Positions 1 to 9,506 of a DNA stretch of 64,000 nucleotides are shown here, in pieces (positions within the stretch are counted from its first letter, which is position 1; each line of letters opens with the position of its first letter). The position numbers and the translations under genes were made by a program. The notes below the pieces were generated by a model. The model saw only the letters and a list, made by a program, of their open reading frames with translations. It was not told the origin of the DNA and ran no database searches. Source of the DNA: Tritrichomonas musculus (Eukaryota; Parabasalia; Tritrichomonadida; Tritrichomonadidae); assembly GCA_039105265.1 (NCBI GenBank), contig JAPFFF010000003.1:6076001-6140000 (forward strand). The letters are read 5' to 3'.

Positions 1-141
1 GATATATTGTTTTGATTGATGTTGGACTGCTTTTGGAACAACAACATCACCTTTAGCATCTGGAGATTCAACAATTTGCGCTGTTAAATTGCTTTCATCA
101 AGTGTGGCAATAAGAGAGTTATCTAAATGAACTTGAGCCAT
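1..141 (-). CDS. BspA-like LRR_5 protein, 5' end only
   Basis: The reverse strand opens with ATG at 141 and stays open to the left edge, giving 47 codons. The protein begins MAQVHLDNSLIATLDESN and continues with a GDVVVPKAVQHQSKQYI stretch. This matches the N-terminal cap of trichomonad BspA-like proteins (charged start, then GD-hydrophobic-P and a Q/S-K-Q/E-Y motif before the first leucine-rich repeat). The 320-aa gene at 45242-46204 has the same cap (KGDIVFPRAIEIDSKQYII), which supports the call from within the window. The repeats themselves lie outside the window. A TCACTT initiator-like site sits just upstream. Role inferred from the family: surface or cytosolic LRR protein; no signal peptide is visible at this end. 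Confidence 0.75.
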   Translation of the reverse strand, partial: MAQVHLDNSLIATLDESNLTAQIVESPDAKGDVVVPKAVQHQSKQYI

Positions 142-146
142 AAAAA

Positions 147-152
147 AAGTGA
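147..152 (-). promoter_or_regulatory. Initiator-like element of the gene starting at 141
   Basis: TCACTT on the minus strand, a few bases upstream of the ATG. It fits the trichomonad initiator consensus TCA(C/T)(T/A), which in Trichomonas lies within about 20 nt of the start codon. Motif is short, so this is suggestive only. Confidence 0.4.
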
Positions 153-1232
153 AATTGAAAATTTCAATGTGAAGTGAATATATTCAAAAAAATAATAGAT
201 AAATGACTTTATTCAAAATATAATTTTTTTGGAAAAGATTAGATTATCGAATAATATTTCCTTAATTTAATTATTTAATTTGTTTATTATATCTAAATTA
301 AAAATATATAATTAAATTTTCTGTTATTAAACATGATAAAACTATTTTTATTAATCACTAAAATCAAAAACTATGATTATTTAAATTAGATTAGACCTGT
401 TTGAAATTCACTTTTCTATTGGAAAAGTTCGACTTTTTCTAACGTTACTAAATTATATTCACTTGTTATAACAACTTTTTCAGAGTTTTCGGTCTAAAAC
501 TTATCATTCAAAAGTTTTATTTTATCCTTCATTTATCGGATATTATCAAAAACCTCAATAAAGATACTGCACATCTTATTTGTAATGGGGTATGATTTTT
601 CATCTTTAATTGGTTGCAATTAGACATAGCAACCTCTCAATCTCATTCAATTTTCCAAACTTATTGAATGCAAACGATAATGTTATTTTTATAGAAATTT
701 TTAGATTCTGATGTTTATTTTTTATGCAATCAATTTATTGAATAAGTATATCTTTGAAAATAGTATATTAATAAATCAAATTTATTTTAATATTATTTTA
801 TAAATATATTTTTATTTCATTTAAATGATTTAAGATTAATTTAATCTAATTTGATATTAAATGTTATTTTTTAAAATAATTATCCAACGAATTTAATTGA
901 AAAATTGAAATAAATTGAGTCTTCAGAAAATCAAACACCACTTTTTCAGGGAAAATTTAAAAGAGCCCTCAAATATTCTATATTATGCTGACTGTTCAAC
1001 TCAAATATATATTCGTCCAATTCAAATATTGAAGGCTATTTTAAAAAGTTGCTAGGTTTAGTTGCAATTATTGAGAATATTGTGAGGATTATAGGTTCAG
1101 AAAAAGTGACATATACTTTTTTGGCCAATTTTTTGAGATAAAGGAGAAAAATATTTATTACTTTTTTGAGAAGCCTTCATCGACTTATTGCACGGATTTC
1201 TGTATATTAATGAAAAAAGATTACACTTTTTT

Positions 1233-1585
1233 TAAGGTTCTCCTTTCAAATTCAATAGATTAAATTCAATTAGACTTCACAAATAAAATATGCATAAATA
1301 TCGTCTTTATAAACGAATTAAAATATAATATTTACGCAGATATATATTTTAAATTATAAAATAAAAACATTTTCATGATATCCTATCGATTTTATTTTTT
1401 TTACAGATTGAAATCATAAAATTAAAAAATCAATAAAAATTTGAAAAAAATAAGATTTAATCGTTAAGGTCAAATTTTTATATTTTAACCAAAACTTTTT
1501 CCGAAAAATGCCCTATTGAATTATATATTCTATGAGCTAATTCAATATTGAATAATTTACATTTTTTTAGGGAAGGAGAACCTTA
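1233..1585. repeat. Candidate 353-bp element with 13-bp perfect inverted ends
   Basis: The left end reads taaggttctcctt (1233-1245) and the right end aaggagaacctta (1573-1585), a perfect 13-base inverted pair about 350 bp apart. Inside the ends, both sides hold ttcaata/tattgaa stretches. I could not find a clear target-site duplication, so this may be a worn miniature transposon or a chance inverted repeat in AT-rich DNA. Confidence 0.35.
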
Positions 1586-1668
1586 ATACAAAAATACTCT
1601 TGCAGAACTTTTTGATTATTGCTTCCTGAAACTTGATTTTATGATATCAAAATTCAAAAAGTTTTAAA

Positions 1669-1912
1669 ATATCATTGAAAAACTCTTTAAGACGGTTAAA
1701 AGTCCTTTACGGCGAAGTGAAAATTCACAAAAAGTTTGAAAAAAATTTTACGACATTGAAATAGTCCTTTACCAAAATAAAAAAGGTCATATTTAATTAC
1801 CTTTTTTAATCGTTAATATTTATTATATTTTCTCAATTTTTTGGTAATTTGAATGAATGACTTCACCGTAAAGGACTTTTTTCTGTCGTAAAGATCTTTT
1901 TTACGATACTTT
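1669..1912. repeat. Imperfect ~50-bp inverted repeat, MITE- or hairpin-like
   Basis: The core arms are 21 bases (1698-1718, aaaagtcctttacggcgaagt; and 1860-1880 in inverse orientation) with one mismatch. Weaker similarity extends outward to about 50 bp per arm. A third partial copy of the agtcctttac core lies between the arms near 1768. The whole structure is about 244 bp with no coding capacity. No unambiguous target duplication was found. Confidence 0.45.
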
Positions 1913-3791
1913 ATATACAAAATATTCGTTGATTCTTTCAATTTTTTTAGTCATCGTCTTCTCAATTTTGATAAGATATGGAAATTTTGAATTTTTTCTT
2001 TCAAAAAATTGAGATATAAACTTGGTTTTCTTCACCAAAATGAGAATCACAAGGAAAACCACCTAATTATATCGATTTGGAAAACAAAATTATGAGCCTT
2101 CCTCTAGGTTTTAATCATTATTATTTGAAATCGTCATATCCATGATATTAATATATTTAGAGGAGGTAAACAATTTGAATGGCCAATTTTTTTTCTCATT
2201 GTTTGCATTTTTTTGCGTTTTGTAATTAATAAATTCAAAATTTTATTTTAATATTACTTTTATGATTGGATTAAGGACAATCGATGAAAATTGGAGATTC
2301 CCAATTTCAAATAATTCAAGATAAGTCAAATGGTGATTTAAATGTATTTGCTATTATGATAAGAATAAACCAGCCGAGATTCAATATTTTTACAAAATGG
2401 CTGAGATGTAATCAGTTTTTTGAAACTATTACTGATGCTATTAAATCAAATATTGTCCCAAATTCAACACATCAAATCATTCGAAAACAATATATTAGAT
2501 ATATATGCGTATAATAAATCTATTTATTCGACTAAATTTCATATTCCAACTACCAATTTTTTATTAGAGTCATGATAAATTACACTCGATCATTAGTTTT
2601 ATTCTTTCTCGCAAGCAAATATATGAATTGATTTAAAATATCGTATGAGTAATTATTTTTTAAATCTATATCCATGATTAAATATGTAAGAATATTTTAA
2701 AAATATTAATAATCCATCAAGAAAAATTTGTAAAACTATAAAACTTAAATTTGAAAAGAAAAAATTGAGAGAAAAAAATATTTGAATATGCATTCAAATT
2801 AGATTAATTTTGAATAAAACATTTTTATCTCAATAATATAAATAAATTATAGAGATATTATAGATGGAAAAACTATTATATATTATAATAAATATTATAT
2901 GTACTTATGAAAAATCCAAACCAATTATACTATGAGTTTTTGTGTTAAAAATGAGTTGACCCTCCTCTATATATTTTTAAAAAAGAACAAAATTGCCAAG
3001 TTTATACTTTGCAAAAAGAAAAAAACTCATTTACCTTTCATTGATAGCAAGAATTGCTCAGATCAAGAGGAAATCTATAGAATAAACATTCAAAATTTTC
3101 AAATAATACTTCTTTTTTTTGAGAGAAAATAATAACTTTTTGAAATCTTTGTGTAGATAAATAAAAATAAAGGTTTTAAAAAAATTTAATTTCAAATATT
3201 CTATTTTTTTTTGTATAATTAAAACTATCATTTAGCATATATAATTAATATATAATTATGTATATTATCTCTTGATAAAATAGATTAAATTTAATTTTTG
3301 GGCAAGATAAATTCATTTGAAAAGTGTACTAAACCGAACATTATTTTCCAGAGCTTAAATAATATAATTATATAATAATTGTATAATATATTGATGAAAC
3401 AAATATTAATATAAATTTAAACCTAAAAAATATTTCTAAGAATGATTAATACTAAAGCTTACATGATAGTTTAAAAAAATTTCACTGATTAAATATCAAA
3501 ATTATCATTATTTTGTAATCCAATTATATATTTATAATTTTCGTGATGTATCTTAAGAGACAAACATAATATCACAAATTTAAATAGAGTTGCTTTATTT
3601 GATTCAAAGATAATCAAATATTAATTAAAAATTGTGTAAAATCGAATAATCGATCAATCGCCTAAAACCGTAATTTCAAACAGAATTATTTCAAAAGTTT
3701 TGAATTTATAATAGTCTCAATTTGACCATACGATCATGTTTCGAAATAACATTTCAAACTTTGAATTAATATCAAACTATTTAACGTAGAT

Positions 3792-4361
3792 ATGCATAAA
3801 GCAGAAGAAGCTTCAGATAAAAATTATGAACCAAAACCCGATTCCAATAATGGTGGTGAACAGAAGAAAACTGAAAGATGGCATTGCCCTATCTGCAAAG
3901 ATCAATTAAAATCACCAGTCGTTTCACCATGCGGGCATATATTTTGCTGGCCATGCATAAGTAAACACTTACAAAATGAAGAAAATGGCAATAAAATTTG
4001 TCCAGTTTGCCATAAACCTTTGGATCTTGAAAAGATTGTTCCAATATATGGTCAAACAAACCAAGCAAAGGATAACGAGGCCCCTCCACCACCAAAAGCA
4101 GAAAGAGTTGAAACTGAAGAAGAAATTCGAGAAAGAAATCGTCAAAATAATCAATTCTTTAACCAAAATGGAAACAATTTTAATTTTGAATTTGGGATGT
4201 TTCCATTTGGAGCAAGTATTGGATTTACCTACAGAAATGGTACTGGCTTTCAAGCTTACAGAGGAAATAATAGACAAGGATTTAGAAATCCACTTTTCAT
4301 TATGTTTTTTGTTTTCCTCTTACCAACAATTATTATGATGTTTACATCAGCTATGATGTAA
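3792..4361 (+). CDS. Membrane-anchored RING-finger E3 ubiquitin ligase (RNF5/RMA1-like)
   Basis: A 189-aa protein with a C3HC4 RING near the N-terminus: C32, C35, C47, H49, C52, C55, C70 and C73, all spaced as expected (CPIC, CGHIFCWPC, CPVC). The RING is preceded by an acidic, polar leader and followed by a proline-rich and Asn/Gln-rich linker. The last ~24 residues (about 166-189) are a hydrophobic segment, so the protein is probably tail-anchored with the RING in the cytosol. This order and size match RNF5/RNF185/RMA1 ligases, which ubiquitinate ER-membrane and ERAD clients with an E2 such as UBC6 or UBC7 types. Family role is established; ER location here is inferred. The stop overlaps GTAAGT, but there is no sign of a spliced continuation. 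Confidence 0.88.
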   Translation: MHKAEEASDKNYEPKPDSNNGGEQKKTERWHCPICKDQLKSPVVSPCGHIFCWPCISKHLQNEENGNKICPVCHKPLDLEKIVPIYGQTNQAKDNEAPPPPKAERVETEEEIRERNRQNNQFFNQNGNNFNFEFGMFPFGASIGFTYRNGTGFQAYRGNNRQGFRNPLFIMFFVFLLPTIIMMFTSAMM

Positions 4362-4581
4362 GTATTTTTAGATTTAATTTATTGTTTAAATTTTATTCAT
4401 TTAATTTTAATTTTTTTAATATTAATTTTTGTTTTTGAGTAATTTGATAAGCAAACATCCTTTTCTTGCATTCAGAGATTTCTGCATTAATATGTAATAT
4501 GTCTAATCATCATTTTTTTTTCAGTTTACAAAATTTCTGAATGCATTTAAAAATTCAATCCAAACGATCAATTTGATTATT

Positions 4582-4586
4582 TCACT
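4582..4586 (+). promoter_or_regulatory. Initiator-like TCACT deciding the ABC transporter start
   Basis: TCACT lies 4 bases upstream of the ATG at 4591 and fits the trichomonad initiator TCA(C/T)(T/A). If transcription starts here, the TTG codon at 4573 in the same frame is outside the mRNA, so the ATG at 4591 is the start. Confidence 0.45.
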
Positions 4587-4590
4587 CTCA

Positions 4591-7068
4591 ATGAATTTTT
4601 CACATATTTTTGCAATTTTATTTCGACGTTGGATTCTTGTCAAACGATCTATTAAATATGTTGTTTTTACTCTATTTTGCACATGTTTTTTTGATGGTTT
4701 AGCTATATTTGCGCAATATTTAATATCCACCTTAGCCAATGAAAATGTTAAACCTATAACATTTTCTAATTTCAAAGAAAGTGAATCTCAAATATTTATT
4801 GCCATTGATCCAGTAGTTAATGGCTCAGATATTGTGAATGAATATATTAATATCATTCAAAGTCTCTATGTAAATGATACTGGGCGAACACCTCAAATCA
4901 CATATTTTAATAACATAACGAAAATGAATGAATATATGTATGATAATAAGTTACATAACAAAGAACCTCATATCGTTGACATGGGATTTTATTTTAGTCA
5001 AAATAGTCGTAATAATACGAATCAAAACAATTTAATGAACAATGATTTCAACTTTTTTAATCAAACTCTTACTATTAATAATGATCAGATGAGCATCACA
5101 AATCAAGAAGATATAATAATTTCATTATTTTATAATTCAACTTCTGGTTTTAATTTAGATGCCACCGATTCACTTCTCACATGTAATGTTATAATTAATC
5201 GTCTTCGATACTATCAAAATTATAATAATGACTTCACTTTTTCTACTACCACACTATGGAAAAGAACACTTGATAGAATATTTGGACAAATTGGGCCTGT
5301 ACTAATTACAGGAACTCTTGTTTCAGCCATTCCAGTCTACATTTCTCAACCCATCATTGACATTCAGGGAGAAGTTCGTTCATACATGTGTTCTTGCACA
5401 TTATCAAATTTATCATATTGGATTGCAACTTTTCTCTTTGATTTCATTTTCTGGAGCATTAACGCTGTTGCTGCCTGGCTTATTCTCATTATCTTCAGAA
5501 TCCAAGCAGTTTTAGATAATGTATTTAACACCATTTATACCTTTATTATGTGTGGTCCATCTTTTATAATATTCATTTATTGCTCATCCTTTATGTTTGC
5601 AACAGCAGATTCCGCATCACGCAATTCATTTATCATTATTTGTGCCTTCCTTCTTGTTCCAATCATTGTAGACATTGTAAGAAGTGCACAAAATCCTGTT
5701 TGGCTTGAATGGCTCTATACATTCTATCCACCATTTATAATCCAACGATCATTAATGTCAGTTTTTCAAAACATTGGCTCAATGAAGCATCAGTTAGACT
5801 ATTATTTCAAAGATTCACACCATCAAGCATATTTTATTATGATGTATGGTCAAGCTGCTATTTGGTCAGGCATTCTCTCAATTATTGAACTTGTTCGAAA
5901 AAGGATACATGAAGGATCAGCGAAGAAAACATTTGGAGAATTCACGCATATTTTTGAAGAAGCTCGACGGAAGCATCAAATAACAGAAGAAGCAAGCGAG
6001 ATGGAACGACGAGTCCGTGAATCAAATCCAAACGATTTTGCAGTCCGTATTATTAATGTTTCACGTCTCTTTTTCAATACAGCAGGGAAGCCGATAACTG
6101 CTGTTAATCATGTCTCGTTAGGAATAGAAGAGAATTCAATCTTCGGATTTCTTGGAGCGAACGGAGCAGGTAAGACCACCTTAATTAAAATGATAACTTC
6201 GTTACTTCCTGTATCAGACGGAACGATAGAAATAAACGGGATTGACATAAAAGTATTTAATGATCCGACACGCCTCTCAATTTGTCCCCAATTTAATTCA
6301 CATTTATGCGACGAAATGACACCTAAAGAGCACTTTCATTTATATGCACTTTTATATGGATTTTCGAAGTCCGTTGAAAAAGAGAAGACAGAAAGACTCA
6401 TCCACGAGCTAGACCTAGAAAAGTTCAAAGATCAGCCAATTCGAGAATTGAGTGGAGGCGATGTTAGAAAGCTCACAATTGCACTTTCATTCTTCGGGCC
6501 ATCAAGTATCATTCTTCTTGATGAGCCGACAGCTTCTCTTGATCCTGTTGCGCGAAGACACGTCCACGAAATTATTCTTAACTACAAAGGAACAAAGACA
6601 ATCATGCTGTGCACTCATTTATTAAGCGAGGCAGAATTTTTATGCGACATGATATCAATCATGATTAAAGGTTGTGTGTACACTTGTGGAACACCGCAAT
6701 ATTTGACACAGAAATTTGGTACAGACTTCAGAATTGACATTTTATTGAAGGATTCTTCACCTGAATCAAGCTCAAAGTTGGACAATTTTATGATTCATAA
6801 TTTGCCTACAGCTGAACTATCTATCGTTAGGCCAAAGGCAAGAATTTATTCAATTCCTGCAAAGGATCATACTTTGCCTGACTTGTTTGAGATTATGCAA
6901 AAGGGTGAAGATGGCGATAACGGTTTTTCGTACTTCACTTGTTCGTCTTCTTCTTTGGAAAGAGTCTTCATGGAATTGATCCATATGTCTGAGAATGATG
7001 ATATTGTTTTCGCTGGTAAAAAAGGAAACAACATTGATATGGAGAATAACAATGGTTCGGCTGTGTAA
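4591..7068 (+). CDS. ABCA-type ABC half transporter
   Basis: An 825-aa protein from the ATG at 4591; the frame is open to a TTG at 4573 but that is not a likely start. One N-terminal transmembrane helix is followed by a long Asn-rich extracytosolic loop, then a cluster of hydrophobic helices (about residues 220-440). The nucleotide-binding domain follows: Walker A GANGAGKTT at about 522-530, signature LSGGD at about 620-624, and Walker B ILLDEP with D644 and E645. The order TMD-NBD, the large first loop and the NBD sequence fit subfamily A, which moves lipids or amphipathic compounds. The protein is a half transporter (one TMD, one NBD), so it likely dimerises. Substrate unknown. It lies 230 bp downstream of the RING gene on the same strand with its own initiator-like site. 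Confidence 0.9.
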   Translation: MNFSHIFAILFRRWILVKRSIKYVVFTLFCTCFFDGLAIFAQYLISTLANENVKPITFSNFKESESQIFIAIDPVVNGSDIVNEYINIIQSLYVNDTGRTPQITYFNNITKMNEYMYDNKLHNKEPHIVDMGFYFSQNSRNNTNQNNLMNNDFNFFNQTLTINNDQMSITNQEDIIISLFYNSTSGFNLDATDSLLTCNVIINRLRYYQNYNNDFTFSTTTLWKRTLDRIFGQIGPVLITGTLVSAIPVYISQPIIDIQGEVRSYMCSCTLSNLSYWIATFLFDFIFWSINAVAAWLILIIFRIQAVLDNVFNTIYTFIMCGPSFIIFIYCSSFMFATADSASRNSFIIICAFLLVPIIVDIVRSAQNPVWLEWLYTFYPPFIIQRSLMSVFQNIGSMKHQLDYYFKDSHHQAYFIMMYGQAAIWSGILSIIELVRKRIHEGSAKKTFGEFTHIFEEARRKHQITEEASEMERRVRESNPNDFAVRIINVSRLFFNTAGKPITAVNHVSLGIEENSIFGFLGANGAGKTTLIKMITSLLPVSDGTIEINGIDIKVFNDPTRLSICPQFNSHLCDEMTPKEHFHLYALLYGFSKSVEKEKTERLIHELDLEKFKDQPIRELSGGDVRKLTIALSFFGPSSIILLDEPTASLDPVARRHVHEIILNYKGTKTIMLCTHLLSEAEFLCDMISIMIKGCVYTCGTPQYLTQKFGTDFRIDILLKDSSPESSSKLDNFMIHNLPTAELSIVRPKARIYSIPAKDHTLPDLFEIMQKGEDGDNGFSYFTCSSSSLERVFMELIHMSENDDIVFAGKKGNNIDMENNNGSAV

Positions 7069-7384
7069 ATTATATATAGATATTATTGTTTTTTGTTTTT
7101 TAAAAAGATAGAAATTATAATACATACATATATATTTGTGTTATATATATAGATTCTATTGCTATAAATTAAATAACCAACTTGATATTTTTTTGTGATA
7201 TTTGATATTTTTGTTTTCTTATACTTTATGTCAAAGATTTTTTTATACATGATGTTGATACTTATTTTTATCTTCGTACTTATTAATTAGAATCATATGA
7301 TTACTCACTTGAACTTATAATTTCAATACGAAATTCACACAATAAGGTCAATTTGATATCGTTATTCATATTTTACCTAAAATA

Positions 7385-7576
7385 ATGATTTTAACACAGG
7401 ACTTTATACTTGGCGTTTTAATAGCCGCAATCGCTCTTTTTGTTTCAACAATGCTTACACTTGTATATTGCATCGCAATACATATGGAAGATGATAACGA
7501 AGACGATATTGACGACTTTACCGAAACGGATTCAGATACTGATATTAAGAATGAAGAACTCCCAAGAGAAATTTAA
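7385..7576 (+). CDS. Small single-pass membrane protein with acidic tail
   Basis: A 63-aa frame with ATG start: residues about 7-30 form one strongly hydrophobic helix (LGVLIAAIALFVSTMLTLVY), followed by a tail dominated by Asp and Glu and ending NEELPREI. The sharp split between a membrane segment and a soluble tail is unlike the random AT-rich frames nearby, so I think it is real. No family recognised. It is 316 bp downstream of the ABC transporter. Could be a small surface or endomembrane protein; alternative is a chance frame. Confidence 0.45.
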   Translation: MILTQDFILGVLIAAIALFVSTMLTLVYCIAIHMEDDNEDDIDDFTETDSDTDIKNEELPREI

Positions 7577-8336
7577 TTACAATTTTAACTTTACATTTAG
7601 GCCATTAAGGCAGTATTCTTACTTAATTCTGGAAATTCATTTATTATTTGTAATAAGGATTCTATTTGTATTTTATTTCAATAAAAAAACCTGTTTGAGC
7701 TCATTTTCATAATGCTATTTAAAATAATAAGTATATTTCAAAACATAAAATTAAAGCATCTAAAGAATTTACTTTTTATTACAAAAGTATTTTAAAAAGT
7801 ATTAACATTTTTTTCAATTCATTAATATTTTAATGTAGTTTTAGATAATTTATTACATATAACATTAATTACAATTGAAAAAAATAAAACTAGATACTTA
7901 TTCACATAAAATATTTTGAAATTTCCATAGAGTAGTATCATTACTTTATCAATTCTCATCTTTATTCCTATTTTAGGAATCATAAAATGATACAATTTTT
8001 AAAATTTTTCAAAAGATTGCATTGTGAATCATTTTATTAATTACGTTTAATCGAATTATTAAATATTCATGCTTGTTTTAATATAATGCCATATAAAATT
8101 TGAGATATAATAAATGTATTTACAACTACTTTCTCAAAAGTTTAATAAACATTCAATTTTATGAGTGATAATGTAGTTCAAATATTTAGAAAATCCTTTT
8201 ATTTCCTGATTGAAAAAATTAATACATTTAATAATTTAACATAAATATAAAAAGATTGATCAATAAACACAATAAATATTGGTAACTGTACCTTAATTTA
8301 TATGCAGATAAGTTCGTTTTTTATGAAAAGTAAAAT
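7577..8336. other. Intergenic spacer
   Basis: AT-rich, no gene seen. A short hairpin (agttcgtttttt near 8311 pairing with aaaaaacgaact near 8360) spans the left boundary of the transposon that follows. Confidence 0.5.
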
Positions 8337-9045
8337 AGATGTACCTTCACTCAAAAAAAACGAACTTTTTTTCTGAATTTTAAAAGCTTGATAAGTCCAT
8401 GGATAATAAAGTTTTGTAGGTAAAATTATGATATGAAATTATTCCAAGCATGAACTTTATGTTGGATTGTTACTGACGCAAAATTAAATTTGGTGTGCAA
8501 AATATATCAACATTTTCAATATCTCCAAAAGTAGAATTTTTCAAGTGATTTTTATGATTTAAAATCAAATTTCATTGTTATCTAGCAAGATATGCAAATT
8601 TTGGGAGCTGTTGAAACGGCCATTTTTTCCAAAAACAGCTTTCAAGTTCTCTCTTTTTCAGAACTTAACGTATTAGTATAAACGATCATTTCTCAGAAAT
8701 TTCTAAAATTTGAATAGCGATTCTCTTATTAAACTTTTTCTTTATAACTAATCATAAATTAAAACCTTTTTATTTAATAACCTAATACAAGAAAAGAAAA
8801 AACAGAATTTCTAATTATGAATAGGAAAGAAGCAAATATTATTATTTTTATTATCAGAAACTTTTTGAATATATTTTATTTTGTGAGGTATACAAATTAA
8901 AAAAATATAAATATCTCTAAATTCACCGATGGAAGTTGAAAAATAATTTGATAAATATACTTTAATACTGATTTATAAAAATATAAAATAAAATAAATTG
9001 TTTGAAAAATTCAGCAAAAAAAATTGGAAGAGTGATGGTACATCT
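8337..9045. mobile_element. 709-bp non-autonomous DNA transposon with 8-bp target duplication
   Basis: The ends are inverted copies: agatgtaccttcactc at the left and, inverted, agatgtaccatcactc at the right (15 of 16 bases), with weaker similarity continuing to about 50 bp per arm. The element is flanked by the direct repeat agtaaaat at 8329-8336 and 9046-9053. It has no coding capacity. Eight-base duplications are typical of P, hAT and some Mutator-like transposases, so the element must have been moved in trans. The clean duplication suggests a fairly recent insertion. Confidence 0.8.
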
Positions 9046-9506
9046 AGTAAAATATCTTTCAATAATTGAATATGCAAAATAATTGTTTGAATATTGATAT
9101 TAATTATATTTTTTTATTTTAATTATAAAATACTTATTTTGTACATTAATTGATTAATAATTGATATATAACATACAACTGATTCTATTCAGCACCACAT
9201 ACTTTTGTTATAATAGTATTTTAAACACAAATATTGTTTGAAAATAAAAAAATAGATAAAAAATATTCTATTCAAATTTGAAAACAATAGAATCATAAAT
9301 TATTTTTTTTATCTCAATTAGTAATTAGTTTAAATAGTATTAAATATAAATTATAAATTTATATGAGATTTATTATAATTATTATAAAATTAAATACACA
9401 TATAAAACATATATTTCAAGATATTAAAAATAATTCATAATAACCTGTTTATTTTTTTAGCGGTAAGTATTAAAAAAAATAAAACACATCATTTTTTTTA
9501 ATCATA
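9046..9506. other. Spacer and presumed promoter region of the CoA-transferase gene
   Basis: Very AT-rich with no gene. Just before the ATG is a T-rich stretch ending in atcataatg, in which TCATA resembles a trichomonad initiator within a few bases of the start codon. Confidence 0.4.

Larger units (their letters stand above)
142..3791. other. Long AT-rich intergenic region
   Basis: No convincing gene. Only short AT-biased reading frames occur, for example a 76-codon one at 2284-2514 and a lysine-rich 66-codon one at 2932-3132, with no recognisable domain. Two inverted-repeat structures lie within it and are listed separately (1233-1585 and 1669-1912). A 19-base string containing tcaaatattgaaggctatt near 1020 recurs at about 21087, inside the 977-bp transposon at 20990-21966, hinting that old element debris fills part of this spacer. 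Confidence 0.6.

Noticed and set aside
2284-2514. 76-codon frame on the plus strand
   Set aside because: Ordinary composition for random AT-rich DNA, no domain, no initiator, flanked by non-coding sequence. Could be a gene fragment, but I cannot support it.
2932-3132. 66-codon lysine-rich frame
   Set aside because: Composition follows A-runs; no domain or start context.
4355-4370. GTAAGT at the stop of the RING gene as an intron donor
   Set aside because: Trichomonad introns use longer conserved donor and branch/acceptor motifs that I do not see downstream, and the protein already ends in a sensible membrane anchor.
4573-4590. Six-codon N-terminal extension of the ABC transporter starting at TTG
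   Set aside because: TTG is not an expected start; the ATG at 4591 has an initiator-like TCACT immediately upstream.
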